Part shown: positions 1-13,622 of the stretch, piece by piece | Position numbering within the stretch: position 1 is the first letter of the stretch | Layout of the letters: each line of letters starts with the position of its first letter | Source: Pithys albifrons albifrons | Lineage: Eukaryota; Chordata; Aves; Passeriformes; Thamnophilidae | NCBI RefSeq assembly: GCF_047495875.1 | Contig: NC_092458.1 | Span: 106,952,227 to 107,016,226 of the forward strand | DNA: 64,000 bases | Direction: 5' to 3' | Program-made: the position numbers and the translations under genes | The notes under the pieces: model-generated | Told to the model about the DNA's origin: nothing | Databases searched by the model: none | Seen by the model: the letters and a program-made list of their open reading frames with translations, nothing else

Positions 1-3000
1 GATGTTTTCCTCTTCATTAATATTCGTGTATACTCACCCCTATGCTGAGCAGTCATTTCATCAAATGTGCACTTGCAATTGAGAAGCATGTGAAAGCAGG
101 AGAAGGAAAAACAATGTCTTCCTGGAATATTTTAATATCAGTTACTGTCAGGCATTCACTTGTTATCTCCTCAGTTTGTAGGCAGGTTTCCAGTTTTTTT
201 CTGAATTTTTGGGCTTCTTTGGAACCCCTTTTGTACATTCAGTCTTTCCTGTTCTTATTCAGCTTCCAGGGAAAGGTGAGTAAGGTTCTTGCAAACATGT
301 TGGAGAGGCATTAGAAGGGAGTATTTTGCCCTCCAGGTTCAGAAGTTCTTTCTGGTCTATGGCTTTGTGAGATGACAGACTAGAAAAGGACTCTTGAAGG
401 GCTGTCTGTGTAGAAAATGCAATTGAAAGAGTGAAACCAGGAAAAAAAGGCTTATATTTTACAAGAATTTTGTTACAGGGACCTACCTGAAAATCATCTG
501 AAAATGCATATATTGACTATACATGTATTAGTGGATACTTTGTGAAAACTAGCCTTGGGGTGCTTTCTGCACCTTTTATTGGATAAATTTTTCAATATTT
601 AACACCAAAAAGATACTAAAGAAAAATGCTAGACTGTAATTTCAGCATCAGTGTGAAAGCCAAACCAAAACATAATGGTTTTAACAGACCACACGAGTGT
701 CAAACTATTCTGTAGCAGTGAGGATATGGTTTACTATTTATATTCCTTGAGTAAAAAAAATGTACAGCAAACAGCCTTAGATAATGAACCTTTTCAGAAT
801 ATAGCACAAAGTTTTTTTCTGAAGGTGTCTTAACAGTTAATGTTCTACATACACCTGTGCAAGGACCAAACCTAACAAGTCTTTACATGTCCCATATACT
901 GAAAATTCATAAATTTATTTATTAACCCAAATAGGGTTCTTCCTGTATTAACATCTTGCGACTAAGTCAGTTCTCCAGACAAAACAGTGTTCTTGATGTT
1001 AGCTATATGGTAGTCTAATAATTCAAATTCTTGTAATGGTTCTTGAAATAATAACATTATATCTTCTAAAGTGGCCCATGATTCAAAATCAGTGATGGCA
1101 CTGTAGTCTTATTTCAAGAGGTGAAATGAACATTTGCTTAACATGCATTTTAGATAGGTATAACAAATCTTTCCAGTATTCAAATTCAACAAAGTAATTT
1201 CCCCAGAATTTATGATTACTCACAGGGACCAGAACCACAACACCTTTATATGTCATGCCAGCTGTAAACATTCATTTAAGTCTAGTTGAGTTTTTTGAGA
1301 CTCATGTATATTTTAAGGTAAGCCATGCATAAATAATTCCCTAGTTTGACTCTTGAATCAGGACTGGATCAAATCCTTGCCTTGCCTGGTTGCGAAAGGC
1401 TCATAGCATTTGTCATGTGATTGGTTGGGACAAAAGGGAATTTAACAACCTGCTCTTAAAAGAAGATACTAAAGACTAAAATGGATAGAATTTATCTGTT
1501 AAGTCCTTATAATGAAAGACGGGGAGTCAAGATGATCTTGGGGATAAGTTCAGCATGAGTCTGACGTTGTACAAATCATTTGACCTCTTTGTCCTTCTGT
1601 CAGTCAGATTGGAAAATTGGGCTGAAAGAGCTGGGTGCTACTGTGAAAGTGAATTCTGCATCTGAACTGAACTTTCATGGGTCAATATTTTTTTTCCTAA
1701 ATAGGCATGGCTCAGTCCGGCATAAATGATTTTTTAATTAAAATTGATTTTCTGCATTGCTTAGAAGTGAGCTGCATAATTACCCACAAATACAAGGTAA
1801 TCTGTTTACTGGCCAACAGTATTCTAATTAGAATTTCAGCACTTTTCCAGGTAGAAGTTCACTTTTATTACAAGCCTTGTGAAAAAAACAAATTACTAAG
1901 TCCATATTTACTGCTGAAGCCCATCTTTTTCACAGAGCTTGAAAGACTTCCATGTCTCTGCATTACATTCATACTTCCATGAAGCATGTGTTAGATTAAT
2001 GGATGGAGTGTCAGGAATGATCCAGAGTTGAAATACAAGGGTTTCTGAGTTTTTGTGACTCTGCTGTTATTCAGAATAGCCAAGTGTGCTGGAACATAGC
2101 CTCATTTTACTAGAGTCTACTATAAATGTAGTAAAACAAGACTTTCTATTTCTTTAATGTGTTATCTGATCTTTTGAGATGCCCAGATGTTTTTACAGGA
2201 CTTTTAACTTCTTTTTTCACTCCTTGCCTTTTTCTTGGTATTATTCTGTATTATACTAAGTGATTTCTTCATGCCACATACTTGTGGCTATAGAATTCAT
2301 TTTGCAGAACATTTTCCAGCCCAAAGACCTGCAGCATTATATGCTTCTCAAAGCCATCCAAAATGTAGGATTTCTGGCTGTGAGAATTTTTTAATCTTAC
2401 ATTTGATCTAGACCTGAATGAATTTGAAATGAAAAAATTTAGCCATCTTATACCAGGAATTTAAAAGTAAGTTTTATTTAGCAAATGCTACCGCATAGTG
2501 TTTTAAAGCAGATTTTGCTTCCTAGCAGTGCACTATCTTCTTTCTACCTTTCCTGGGAGTCCAGAAACATATCCATCACCTTCAAGTATTTAACGAAGCA
2601 AGGCTATCCTAGGACTGCAAGGTCTTGTAAGCTCCTCATGACTTTTCCCCTTTCACAGATCTCTTTTTAGATTTTCTATAAGTTGATCAGATCTATATAT
2701 TCCAGACAAAATGATTGGTTTCCATGAATTCATGGCTGGGACAGGGAAAAAAAGGTCTTTTTTGTAAAGTATTTCTTAATAGCTTTTTATTCTTCTCCCA
2801 GATGGCTTCTAGACAGGAGATGGATGTCTGTGCTTTTGTAGGATGCTATTTTTAAAGTGAAGCAGTTGCTGGATGGTTAATGAATAAAGTAATAAAAGAA
2901 GTTTTGAACAACTTCTTGGGTTTTTTGACTGCTTCCCAGGATACATGTTTTTCTGTGTGCATAATAGGCTTGATTCTCTTCTCACTTAGATGATTTAAGC

Positions 3001-3902
3001 CAAGAGGTTCATCCCTAAAGTCCAGTCGGTTACATTAGTCTGAAGCTATTCTAAGCTAAAAAAGAATTAGACTTCATTGGATATGTGCATGCAGTTCATT
3101 TTCTGACAAAAAAGGTGCACATGTGCAGTTTGGGGGATAATATTTTACACTTATCTCCCCAAATCCATTTCCTTAGCTTCCTTTTCATATTTAAGTCCAG
3201 ATCATACTCTAAATTCCACTGCCACTACTAGATAAGGTTTGTTCTTATTTATTGTACTTGGACAGCAAGATAGTAGGTAGCTAAGGACATGACTTTCAGT
3301 TCTCAGTTGCATTCCTTACTCGAGAATCAAGCATCAAGAGTATCATTTCACACTGGGCAGTCCCTTTAAATACATGGGATCACACAATTTCATGTCAAGG
3401 TCAAATAGTGCTCAAAGACAATCTCCCCTTCTGCACTGTGGTACAACTCATTGGCCTGGATATAATATTTCCAGGTTTCCCAAAGAAGACCATCCTTGCA
3501 TGAGTATTCGTATTTTTCACCTTTTTTAAAGGCACATCTGTTTGCTTCTAGATTTTTGGAGAAAAAGGAAGTTTCTTGTTTCGGTTTCCACAATAAACTC
3601 ATATCAGTTCAGTAACTCTTCCCTCCCAGAAAAGCTATGCCACTGACTTCAGTGAGAGCAATATTTTAAATTGCATGTCTGTACATCCACAAAAGGTTTA
3701 CTCCTTTGAATGCCCAAAGTCTTGCAGAAACCTCTTCGGGTTTCTCTCCTTCTTTTTCAAGAATTATTGCCCTTTACTTCTTCAAAATGATCCTTTCTGA
3801 GTTTGATGCTTTGTGAGTTTTCATTTCATTTTAACACTTCAGTGGTCCAACAGCTACAGACACTACAGGTTAATACAAGGCCTTCAAATGTACCTAGGAA
3901 GT

Positions 3903-4490
3903 TGTTATGGGTTTACCTAGGTAGGCCTAAAGTTAGGCTTTAGATTTTAGACTAGGCCTGAGACAATCAGCTGATTTGAGCTGGGCTGGGTCAGCTGACA
4001 GCTGACTACTATGGCCAGTGGTATTCCATACCATATTCCGACATCATCTCGAAGCGTAGGAGCCAGTGTAGGAGTGGCCTGGTCAGTTCCTTCATGGCTG
4101 CGGTCCCAGTAAGACATACCGTGCCACCCCAGGAGGGATGGCAGGCCCACGCTCAGCATCGGCTCACCACCATGTTATCTTAGGGAAGTAAAATGTTTCT
4201 TCTTAGTCTTTCTGCTTGGGTCTGTCTCTGGGGAATTGAGTTCTCCAGAGTGATTTGTAGTTAGAATGGTGGGGTTTGTGTTTGTTGGGGAGTTATTTTT
4301 TTGTTATGTCTAACTTGTGTGTGTGTTATATTGTAGTTTCTTTTAATTTTCTCTTTTCTGTATAAATATATATAGTTAGTTTAACCTGTTTTGAGGGTTT
4401 TTTTTCCCTTTCCTCCCTTTTCTCGGTGCAGGGAGGGGAGGGAGGCTGACACTCTGTGTTGGGCAGTTGGCATTTTGCCAGCTCAAACCA
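3903..4490 (+). mobile_element. solo endogenous retrovirus LTR (approximate ends)
   Basis: The segment opens with TGTTATGG and closes with ...AAACCA, giving the TG...CA ends typical of LTRs. It contains a TATA-like TATAAATATATATAG around 4360-4376. Its body resembles avian ERV LTRs that I know from passerine genomes, for example the stretch around 4010-4045. No gag, pol or env sequence adjoins it, so it would be a solo LTR. I could not find a clean target-site duplication, so the ends are uncertain. Confidence 0.55.
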
Positions 4491-4541
4491 AGGCAGAAGT
4501 CTAAATTCATCTGTGAAGACACAATTTGTTTGGTGATGCCC

Positions 4542-4806
4542 AGTGACAGGACAAGGAAAATGGCCAAAAACTAAAACAAAAGAAGTTCCACCTCAATATG
4601 AGGAAGAAATTCTTTCAACTGAGGGTGGAAGAGCACTGGAATTCCCTAGGAATGATGTGGAGTTTACCTCTCTGGAGACATTCCAAACCCACCTGGACAC
4701 AACATTCCAATGTAACCTGCTCTAGGTGACCCTTGGAAGGGTAGTTGAACAAGATGATCTTCCAGAGGTGTCTTCCAACCCTAAAAATTCTATGATTCTG
4801 TGATGC
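4542..4806 (+). mobile_element. CR1 LINE 3' end fragment
   Basis: This is a 5'-truncated CR1 non-LTR retrotransposon. The sequence follows the CR1 3' module: GACAGGACAAGG, then the rewritten C-terminal region of ORF2 (AGAGCACTGGAATT, CTCTGGAGACATTCC), then GATGATCTTCCAGAGGTGTCTTCCAACCC, and it ends in ATTCTATGATTCTGTGAT. It lies about 50 bp downstream of the LTR-like element and is in the sense orientation of SAMSN1. Confidence 0.85.
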
Positions 4807-7800
4807 TATTTAGTATGATGCTGCTCAGCACGTCACCACTGCACCTTCCAGGAAGGCAGGCAAGTGACTTAGCCTAAAGCACTGTGCTCCTAAACCAGTT
4901 CTCCTTCTGGCCAAAACTCATGAAGACAAGTTCACAGAGGGCATACTCATGAAATATGTTTTGCTGCTGGGTGACCTTCCATTTGCCCAAGACAAAATTC
5001 AAGCCTTCTGCTGCTCATCTGGTTTAAAGTGATATAACCACACAGGACTCAGTGTGACCCCTCTGTATTCTTGAGCTGAATTGCCTTAAACCTGAGCTTA
5101 AAGTGCTTTCCTATTCAGGACTTTAACCTCATTAAAGAAGGGAAAAGTTCTGGTGAAGTTAAAAAAAAAGTCTATCCCTGCATGTGTCATGCACATCTAT
5201 GTCATTGAGTAACAAAACCTCATTTTAAAGATCTAAAGAGCGAGGAAGATAAGTATGCATCACACATCTCTTACCAAGGCTAAAGGCCTCACATTTTTTT
5301 CAGAAGTCTGAAAAATAATTCTACCGTCTAAAGTAGTACTGGAATATATGTGTCAAAATGATGCATATCTTGGGCTCTTCTGGCCATATCATAGACAAGA
5401 GTGACTGAAAGCTATTTATCTTATGTGAAACTGCTTTACTGTAGAAAAATGATAGGACTTCCATGCGTTGATAAGATACTTATTTCTGATGATTCCACAA
5501 CATCTAACGGCAGTTTAATTTTATCAATTCCTGTTTTCTGTGCATTGTAGCTTTCTTCTGATGTCCAAAAGATTAAGGCAGCAAACTTACCTTTACTAAC
5601 GTGGAACACGTACATGTTAGGGAAAGGACTTAAGCAGAACTGAATATAAGAGCCACAAGCTTAAAAAAAAAAAAGAAAGAAAGAAAAAGAACAAAAGTTG
5701 CTTTGCTTTTCCTATGCAGCAACATCTAAAATTGCATGCTGCATATATTTATAATACTCAGCATCCTGTTCAAGTGGTTTAGTACTTACTACATAATATT
5801 TAAGGCTGCTTTAAAGAGAAAAAAAGATGCTGAAGTTTGCTTCCAGTCTTTTTTTCTTATTTTTACAGACTCAAGCACTTGAATATTTTTTGGTTTAAGA
5901 TTTTCGTGTAAGAAAATTCTACTAGTGTTTTACATATTTGTATGCTTTGTAAACAGATTTTTTTCTCCTAATTGACTTAAATTCAGATTTAAATAGTAAA
6001 AAATGTAAAAATTAAAAAAATCTAAGTTCCAGGCTTTTCTGTACCTTTTTTCTACAAACACACATGGGAGACATTTAGGTTTAGTTGTTCACATAGGAAC
6101 TACTCAGATTATCTAGACAACTAGTTACAAGGCACTAATACACTGACTGAAACTGTATTTTCCTTTTAACCTACTAGTTCTTGGTCTTAAAACAAACAAA
6201 GTAGATGGAGGCTCCTCTCTGACCTTGGAAATGTAAACAGGATTAACACTTTTTTAGGTCAGTGCTTGTCAGGGCAGCAGATGATGCTGGGGAAGCAGAT
6301 AAAAGCACTGGGGAGCAGCATTAGGCTGATGAGGGGATTAGGGTGAGGTGGGCAGGGAGCGCTGCCCACGGCCGCGCAGGAGGCTCCATGTGCTGCCCAG
6401 GACACGCCGTGTCCACGCCCGTGGGATGGGCTGCGAGGAGCTCATGACACAGTTCAGACAAGGCTTTACTGGGGCATCTGCTGCTCTTTGTGCTAAACTA
6501 CTTCGGTGGCTACTAATAGCAGCAGTAATGCCTTCAGTGGTGTAATGCCTCTTGTAATTCCTTCCTGACTTAAATCAGAAATCAATTGGACCCTACATGA
6601 TCAAACATTTTCCCTGCAAAGTCAGATAACTTTTGACATGACAAACTGCGTTCTGGAAAGTGAGAAGGAGATCAAAGAGTTACTGATATCAATTAAATCT
6701 GCTGAAACGTGTACTCTTTCATGCAAGTACAATTAGCCATTAATTTATTTGAGAACAAGGTGGAACTTTTATTCCATGGAATATATTTAAAGTAATTTTT
6801 AAATTATTTTTTAAAAAACATCAGGTTATGTTTATAACCACAGGCTTAATGCAAAAATGGCAAAGATGAGACTTCGGATCCTTTCCTTCAAAAATCAGCT
6901 TAGTTTTTCAACTTATTTAGGCAATTGAAAGTTAGATAATATTAAACAGACTTAAACAAGCCAAACAAATCTACAAGACTTCGATCAGGACCTCAAAATG
7001 TTTCTCAATACATCACATTGGTTTGTTAAAGAAGTTCGTTGAAATCTCACACAATGACAAACGTCTCTGAAGAAACTGTCCTGCTTTTCCATTTCAATTT
7101 TTCATTTCTAATTTATGCTTCATTATATAGTACAAGATTAAAAACAAAAAAACAAACAAATTTAAAGTCTTCACCATTTTACCAAATCTTATACTTTCCA
7201 ATAGTTGAAACAAAAGACAGTATGACTTTTCTTTGTGGAAATTTTAAACTTTTGAGACCTAAACTAGATTTAGCTTTTGACATAGCATTAACTCTTTATA
7301 TATTAGGACTTCCATTCTGCTTGAATTGAATTGAGACAGCTTAAATATGACTCAAGACCCAAAGCTAACTATTTAATAATCATGGAGTAACAAGATTTTA
7401 TATTTCAAAGCTTATTTTCTTCAGAAATTTACTATGAGTAAACACCCTGTATTTCAAAGCCAGAAAAGAGGAACACAAAATTTAAAACCAAGATATATTA
7501 GAGTCATGATATACAGATATGTCCTATCTTGTTGAGCTTTTTTTTTTTTTGAGAGAGAGAGAGATCTGTTGATACTCTCATTGAGTTGCATTTTTGATTA
7601 GTCATACAGCAGCTTAACAAGGACAGATTATTTATAAGATAATTTGCTTGTACTCAGTTTTGGAACAAACCATACAGAAGAAGTTAGACAGCTTTATCTG
7701 AGGTCTCTGTGTTTTGGAAAATAACCTTCTGGACATCAAGCTAAACTTAGGAAGTTTCCATCAGCCACCCACTACCCCTGAGAAGTTCAGGGCTTTAGAA

Positions 7801-8345
7801 AACCTGGTTACCACATTTTTAAGCTGAGCACTTCTGAAGACCAGAGCTTTTTATCTCCCTACACAGCACAAAGCGTAGGTCACAGGTGACACTCAAAGGA
7901 CACAACATCTATAATGCAACATGTTATAACCATAAAATTGCCTGAGTAGATTCTGGAATACATGAATGTAGGTGTGTATCTGCCACCAGGCATCTCCACT
8001 GCCATCTCTATTGTGAGCATGGTGAACTCACATGGTGACTGTGGACAGCCTAAAGGACTTCAGGCTGAAGGATGAGGCCAAATTCTCCAGATTAATCTCT
8101 GAGAAACATACAGAAGGATAAAGACCAGCCTCAATATCAACTCACAAGTTGTTATACTCATGTAATCATATTTTTAGTTCTTTGATGCTGAAGTTTCTGT
8201 TTCTGATGGACAAAAGATACTATCTAGTCATGTGTGTATTACCAGCTCTGTTTCTAAAGCTCTTCAAGATCAGTCATTACCTCAAACCTCTTTCCCAAGA
8301 TACTTATTTTGACAAGTTTTTTCTTTCATTTCCTCTTCTTTCTAG

Positions 8346-8551
8346 CTGAACAACAGCAGAAAAGTGAGGACGGTCAGGAGACGCAGAGCTTAAGCCCTCA
8401 CCCAGACTTTGACAAATCACAGTTAAATGACTGTCCAAGAGATTCTGGATGTTACATCTCATCAGAAAATTCAGATAATGGCAAAGAAGAAGCAGACCTA
8501 GAAGACCTGTCTGACATGGTGCAGTCAATAACAATCACTGAGTCAAACTGA
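8346..8551 (+). CDS. SAMSN1: SAMSN1 terminal coding exon (SAM/SH3 adaptor, C-terminus)
   Basis: This is the last coding exon of SAMSN1 (HACS1), a cytoplasmic and nuclear SH3/SAM adaptor of the SLY family expressed in haematopoietic cells. It starts after a pyrimidine tract and TAG acceptor in phase 1 (the first two bases complete a split codon) and encodes about 68 residues to TGA at 8549-8551. The tail carries the family-diagnostic DCPRDSGCYISS followed by NSDNGKE, then an acidic LEDLSDMV block. As far as I recall, these match the extreme C-terminus of human SAMSN1 almost residue for residue. The exon follows the SAM domain and contains no folded domain itself; the serine-rich acidic tail is probably disordered. 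The remaining exons are off the left edge. No stop or frameshift is seen, so the gene looks intact here. Confidence 0.95.
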
Positions 8552-9830
8552 TTCAGTCCTGCTGCTTTGCTGCAGATTTTCAGAAAAGACAATCAGATTT
8601 GGCAGCATGATGGCACAGAAGTAGAACACAAAATATTCTTAACACCAAAAATCTACTTTGGGCTGATGTATGATGCTCTAGACTGTTTAATATGTGGACA
8701 CTTGATAACTAAATGTTAGTTTATAATACGAATATCTCATGTTTTTCTTGTCAATGAATTCACAGATGTTTCATTAAAAAGGTTTACACATAAGTATTTA
8801 TAAATATTTGTACAGCAAATGCATTTTCTATAATGATAGAGATATTTTTTAGGTAGGGGTTCATAATCTGGAGATGTTCATTTCTGGAACTGTCCAAAAT
8901 GTAAATATTGTACATATTTATTTTAAGAATATATGGATTAATCACACCATGTCTATTTTCACCTGTGTTTTGCTGATATATGTACAGAATATACTTTCAT
9001 TGATATATCATCATAATAAAAAAGTGGATACATTCACACTCAACTTTGAAAAATACCAAGCTAATTCTCACTAATATTAAGACTTTTTCCTACCACTCTT
9101 CTCCAAAACAAGCTCTAAAGTAGACTATCACCTCTGGTACTTTATTTTGGAGGCATGAAAGAACTGTAGGGTGTATCTGAATTCAGCTTTCTCTGTTCCT
9201 TATCTTTTAGAAGAACACAGCCACATGGATGGCTTATGCAGTGACAATGTTTTATGGTAATTTTCACACTTGTTCTCATTTGTCCCAAGCATTAGACAGA
9301 GAATGCAAGCTTGGAGAAAAAAAAATCAGTATCAATGCTATGTTTTTATGATAAGTTCTTTGTGAAGCTGTTGCCTTTTGTGTGTAGTGTGAAGTTTGTT
9401 AATAGAGTATTTGTTTGTATACAGAACTGAGAAACTAACATGGTTATTGTGCATGATTGTCTTTCACATGAGATTTTATTGTCTTTTCCCAGTATATTTC
9501 ACACTGGAATACACATTTTATCTGCCTGTCTTCTTCTAGAGTACTTTCTTCAACAATAAACAGAATCATGTGTTTAAGCCCTTTAAAAACTACTTGATTT
9601 TTAATGTGGTCATTACATTTCAAAGGCTGCTCTCTTCTAAGACTAACACAGTAAATGGCAATTCCACTGAGCATTTTTAGCATGCAGAGTAATCTGTGTA
9701 TCAAATCAATAGAGAGACTTTTTGTGCATTCATTAGTCACACAATTTTCATAATTTAAGGCATTTTGCATTTATGTTAAAGAATTTCCACATATTGCTGA
9801 CAGCATGAAATAAAATCACCTTCAGAAGAG
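8552..9830 (+). other. SAMSN1: SAMSN1 3' UTR (extent inferred)
   Basis: This is AT-rich non-coding sequence directly after the SAMSN1 stop. Canonical AATAAA signals occur at 9015-9020, 9555-9560 and 9809-9814. Any of them could define the transcript end. The sequence also has several ATTTA-type and TTTATTT stretches, compatible with a regulated 3' UTR. I cannot tell which signal is used. Confidence 0.5.
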
Positions 9831-12800
9831 ATGAAACACAGAAAGTTCCACCCAAAAAAGAATATTTTGGAAGAAGCTATAAACAAATGGAAAGCTTTTC
9901 TCTTTTTCTCTTTTTTTCCTTCCAATGTAAATGCTTTCTGTTCTTTTCATGACACCTCAAATGACTACTTCTGTCAGACTCCTAATACACAGATCTGCTT
10001 TGAAGGCTGTAGTATAAAAATTGTAATTTTTGAAAATGATGTCAACTAGGTTTCAAAGATTTGGAGTAAAAAAACACTGTTTAGAAAAATAACCCAGAAA
10101 GGGGGCTACTAAGATTTGTGTCTGGTTTTAACTTACTTTATACACTGGCAAAAAATTTCATTATTTAGCAGCAATGACCCCATACTGCCAGGCACAGTGG
10201 GGATGCAGAATCCCCTGCCAGGATGAAGGATGTGAGAGCTTGTGTCAAGCAGCTATACTTGCTAATGCTTTTCTAGCCAGTAGTGTGCCATGACATGCAG
10301 TACTGACATTGCTTAACATGACTAAACTTCCAAAATAATGTATTTGGATTGGCTTCTATCATCTCCTCATTCTAGAGGAGGACTACAGTCAGCCTGAATT
10401 CCTCTAAGAGCGGCTTATTTTTTGGCTTTTGTGGCAGACGTGCTTAGTCTTCAGGTTGCTTCTATCTAGACATCTGTAAAATTGCTGAACCTGAAAAATG
10501 TGTTGAGGTGAGTTTAAATATGATTAGGACTGCCAGGAAACAGCTAAGTTAGCTTGGTCAAGGACTAACGGCTGCAGAGGCCAGAGATGTACCCTGACAC
10601 AAATACTCTGAGAAATGTTAATTTGCATAGACTCGGAAAAAACATAGGTCTCCCTAATTAGTTACAATGACACAGGCAAAGCTTTCAACAGAGCAAAACA
10701 CCCAACAACTGATTTATTTTACAGGAATTAAAGTCTGCCTAGCTTGGGCTGATGGCAAGAGTATAAAGGTGCAAGGTTAACTAGCTGGGAATGAAGGGCA
10801 TGAGCCCTGGCCTAACCACTTCTGTCTCTAATCAGTAAGGCCTTGTCCAAAGGGCTTTTATTTAGACAACTGTATCAACTGAAGGCTTTTTTGAGACACT
10901 TTGTGACTTCCTGCAAAGTCAGAGCAGATTAGATCTTAGACTGAGAAACTTCCGTTCTCTCACATTATTCTGAGAAAAAGAATACGGAAATTTTGTCCCA
11001 CAAAGCAAAAAAATGTGTTTCCTACAAGAAGCATGCACTACTTTCTTTCATGTCTCAGTGATCTCATTAATCACACAGATCATGGATTAAACTCTTTGTA
11101 ATAGCACAAATATTTCTCCAGCTGGCTTTACTGCTAGGTAATATTAATAAAAGATAATTTTAGGAACTGTCAGAAAAAGTCTGATGTAGATCTGAGCTAT
11201 TTTTGAGTAATCTTTAAAATGTCCTGGACACAGGGAAGAAAATAAAGCAGTAGAGGTTTTGCTCCTCTCTGCCATTTGCTCAACAGTGTCACGTCCCTTT
11301 TCATTTTTATTAACCTTCCTCTGCAGTTAAGGAACACTAAAACGTTTGTAAGTCTCTTATTTGGAGGTAACCAAGAGTCCACCATTGCTGCAGTTCCAAA
11401 GGGATGCAGGAGCAGTCAGTGACAGCAGAGGCAAAACTAGGAACGCTAGTCTTTCTCACCTTCAGCCAGTGGGGCTTTCCCCAGCCACACAGACTGTGGT
11501 GCAGGTGCAGCAGACTTACCCCAGGGCTGGGGTGCTGGGCTGACTGCTGGCACGTGTGCTGCTGCCTGTCCACAGCAGAAAGCAGCTAAATCAGGAAGAC
11601 TTTGGTGACCTACAGAAAAAATCAGGTGGCTGTGGGCCCACTCCTCCCCAGAGGAGAATAACCTCTGGTCAAAGTTAACACCGCATTTAGCAGCACTGCC
11701 TCATGCTCAGCATCATTTGACTGCTCTTCACAGCTGGCATCCCATTAAATGAGGGCTGCTCTACCATCAAAGAGGGTAGCTGAGTGCCAGACTACAGCCC
11801 TTCAAACCATGTGGACTAGCCTGCAAATCCCAGGAGTCAGTATCCTGCTCTCCAGGCTTTGTAACAAAACTTCTGAAAGTCAGAGGACATAAATGCATCA
11901 GTGTAGAGGATAGAAGCAAAGAGGAGTTTGCTTTCATTTTGCTGAGTTTGGAATGATCAGAGAAGGCATAAGGCAAAATGTGGGCAGACCTGTGGAAATT
12001 CTGGAGAAGACTCATCTCTGAGGGACTCAACTAACTACTGGCTGCCACCTGCATTTTCCAGCACCCACACAACTCTCTAAGCCCAGCAGTCCGGCCAATT
12101 TTCCACCCAGCTTACTGTCCAGCTTCCCATCTCACACTTCACCAACCCTACCACTAGAGTGGTCAGTCTCTCCTGAGATGTGAGGAAGCCCACAGCTTGT
12201 CAGCTGTGATTTAAAATGTGCCTTCATACCATAGTGCTTTCTCCCAGGTAGTGGTAATTAAAATAATTTCTCCATTGTCACAGAGCTGCATCACACTGGT
12301 AGAATCTTTAGAAGGCTGGTGCAGAGATAACAACCCAATTTTGAAAGAAGAAAAGGGTATCTTGTGTGCTGTGAAACAGAAAGGCCAGTTTCTAGATGTC
12401 ACTGTGTTCCCAGGATGAGTGCAACCCACCCTTTCTCTGGAAATTAGCTGTTCCATTGAGTATAGTTTTTTTTTGCCCACAGACAAACACATACATGCAC
12501 ATACAAATCTGAGGTCAACAGTTAAAAGAAGACATGCCATAGACTGACTGGGTGCCTTGGGTCACACTGGCAGCTTGGTATCTGCCCTAAGACAGCCTCA
12601 ATGGCAGTTGTGTAACTGAGTCACATGTCACAGATGCCTGGGTCTTTTGTCATGTCAGAGGGAAGTAGTTTCTACATGTCTGGTAACAGCCTGGCAAACC
12701 TCCTGCCTCTTTTTCACAGCTCAAAGATGAGGTTTCGGGCTATGTTAACCACTGAAGAGACTATGTGCGTCATGCTCAGAAGTCTGCTGGCTGTGTATGT

Positions 12801-13137
12801 TGTACTACTGCTTTGTGCAATAATGCTCTTTAGTCAGTTCCAGGAATATGTGACATAGGATGGTATAAACATATTCTTTTGTCTAAGAGTCCCTGCATGC
12901 AGTTTTCGCTTGCATCACTGATCCTTGGTTCCTGATAGGCAATGGGCAGATTCTTGCCTACAACTCAGGAAAATGCATAGAACATTCTATTTGTATGTTC
13001 CCAGTGATGAACCCATCAGCCTGTAGCTCCTTATCTTCCTCTAAAGTCCTGAGGGCTGGCCAGAGGCCTGGCACTGTCTGGAATATTTGCAACAGGCTGA
13101 TAATCCACCAGTGACTTTGTCAAGCCTTATACTGAAT
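9831..13137. other. intergenic, no gene seen
   Basis: The spacer between SAMSN1 and HSPA13 begins here. Open frames are short and overlap on both strands, without recognisable motifs or splice structure. I see no RNA gene. Confidence 0.6.
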
Positions 13138-13622
13138 CAGACTCTGGGGTCCTCAGTTCAAGAAGAGGACATGGACCTTTTGGAGTGAGTCCAGAGGAGG
13201 CCACACAGTTGATTAGATGGATGGAGCACCTCTCCTAGGAGGAAAGGCTGAGAGAACTAGGATTGTTCAGCCTGCAAAAGAGAAGGCTTTAAAGTGACCT
13301 AACTGTGGCCTTCCAGTACCTTAACGGAGTGTATAGGAAAGATGGAGACTATTCACAAGACCAGGTAGTGACAGGACTAGGGGGAATGGCTTCTGACTGA
13401 GAGCAGGTTTAGATTAGACATTAGGAAGAAATTCTTTCTGTGATGGTGGTGAGGCACTGAAACAGGTTGCCCAGAATTGTGGATGCCCCACCCCTGGAAA
13501 TGTTCAAGACTAGGTTGGAGCAACCTGGTCTTGTTAAAGCTGCCCTGTCCATAGCACAGGGTTTGGAATAGATGGTCTCTAAGATCCCTTTCACCGCAAA
13601 TGACTCTATAATTCTGTGATTA
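13138..13622 (+). mobile_element. CR1 LINE 3' fragment (old)
   Basis: This is a diverged CR1 ORF2 C-terminus plus 3' tail. Recognisable blocks are GGAGTGAGTCCAGAGGAGGCC, GGAAAGGCTGAGAGAACTAG, GTGACAGGACTAGGGGGAAT, the AGGTTGCCCAGAATTGTGG block and the ending ATAATTCTGTGATT. The reading frame is broken throughout, so this is a dead copy. Confidence 0.85.

Larger units (their letters stand above)
1..8345 (+). other. SAMSN1: SAMSN1 last intron (partial)
   Basis: This stretch lies upstream of the recognised SAMSN1 terminal exon and ends in a good acceptor (pyrimidine-rich tract, then TAG at 8343-8345). I looked for the SAM-domain and SH3-domain exons of the family and found neither, so they probably lie left of the window. 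Apart from a solo LTR-like element (3903-4490), a CR1 3' end (4542-4806) and a small CpG-rich patch (about 6320-6430), I see AT-rich non-coding sequence. The open frames here are short and show no family resemblance. Confidence 0.75.

Noticed and set aside
1..8345. SH3 or SAM exons of SAMSN1
   Set aside because: I searched by eye for the expected SAM-domain codons and acceptor/donor pairs and found none. The upstream exons are probably outside the window.
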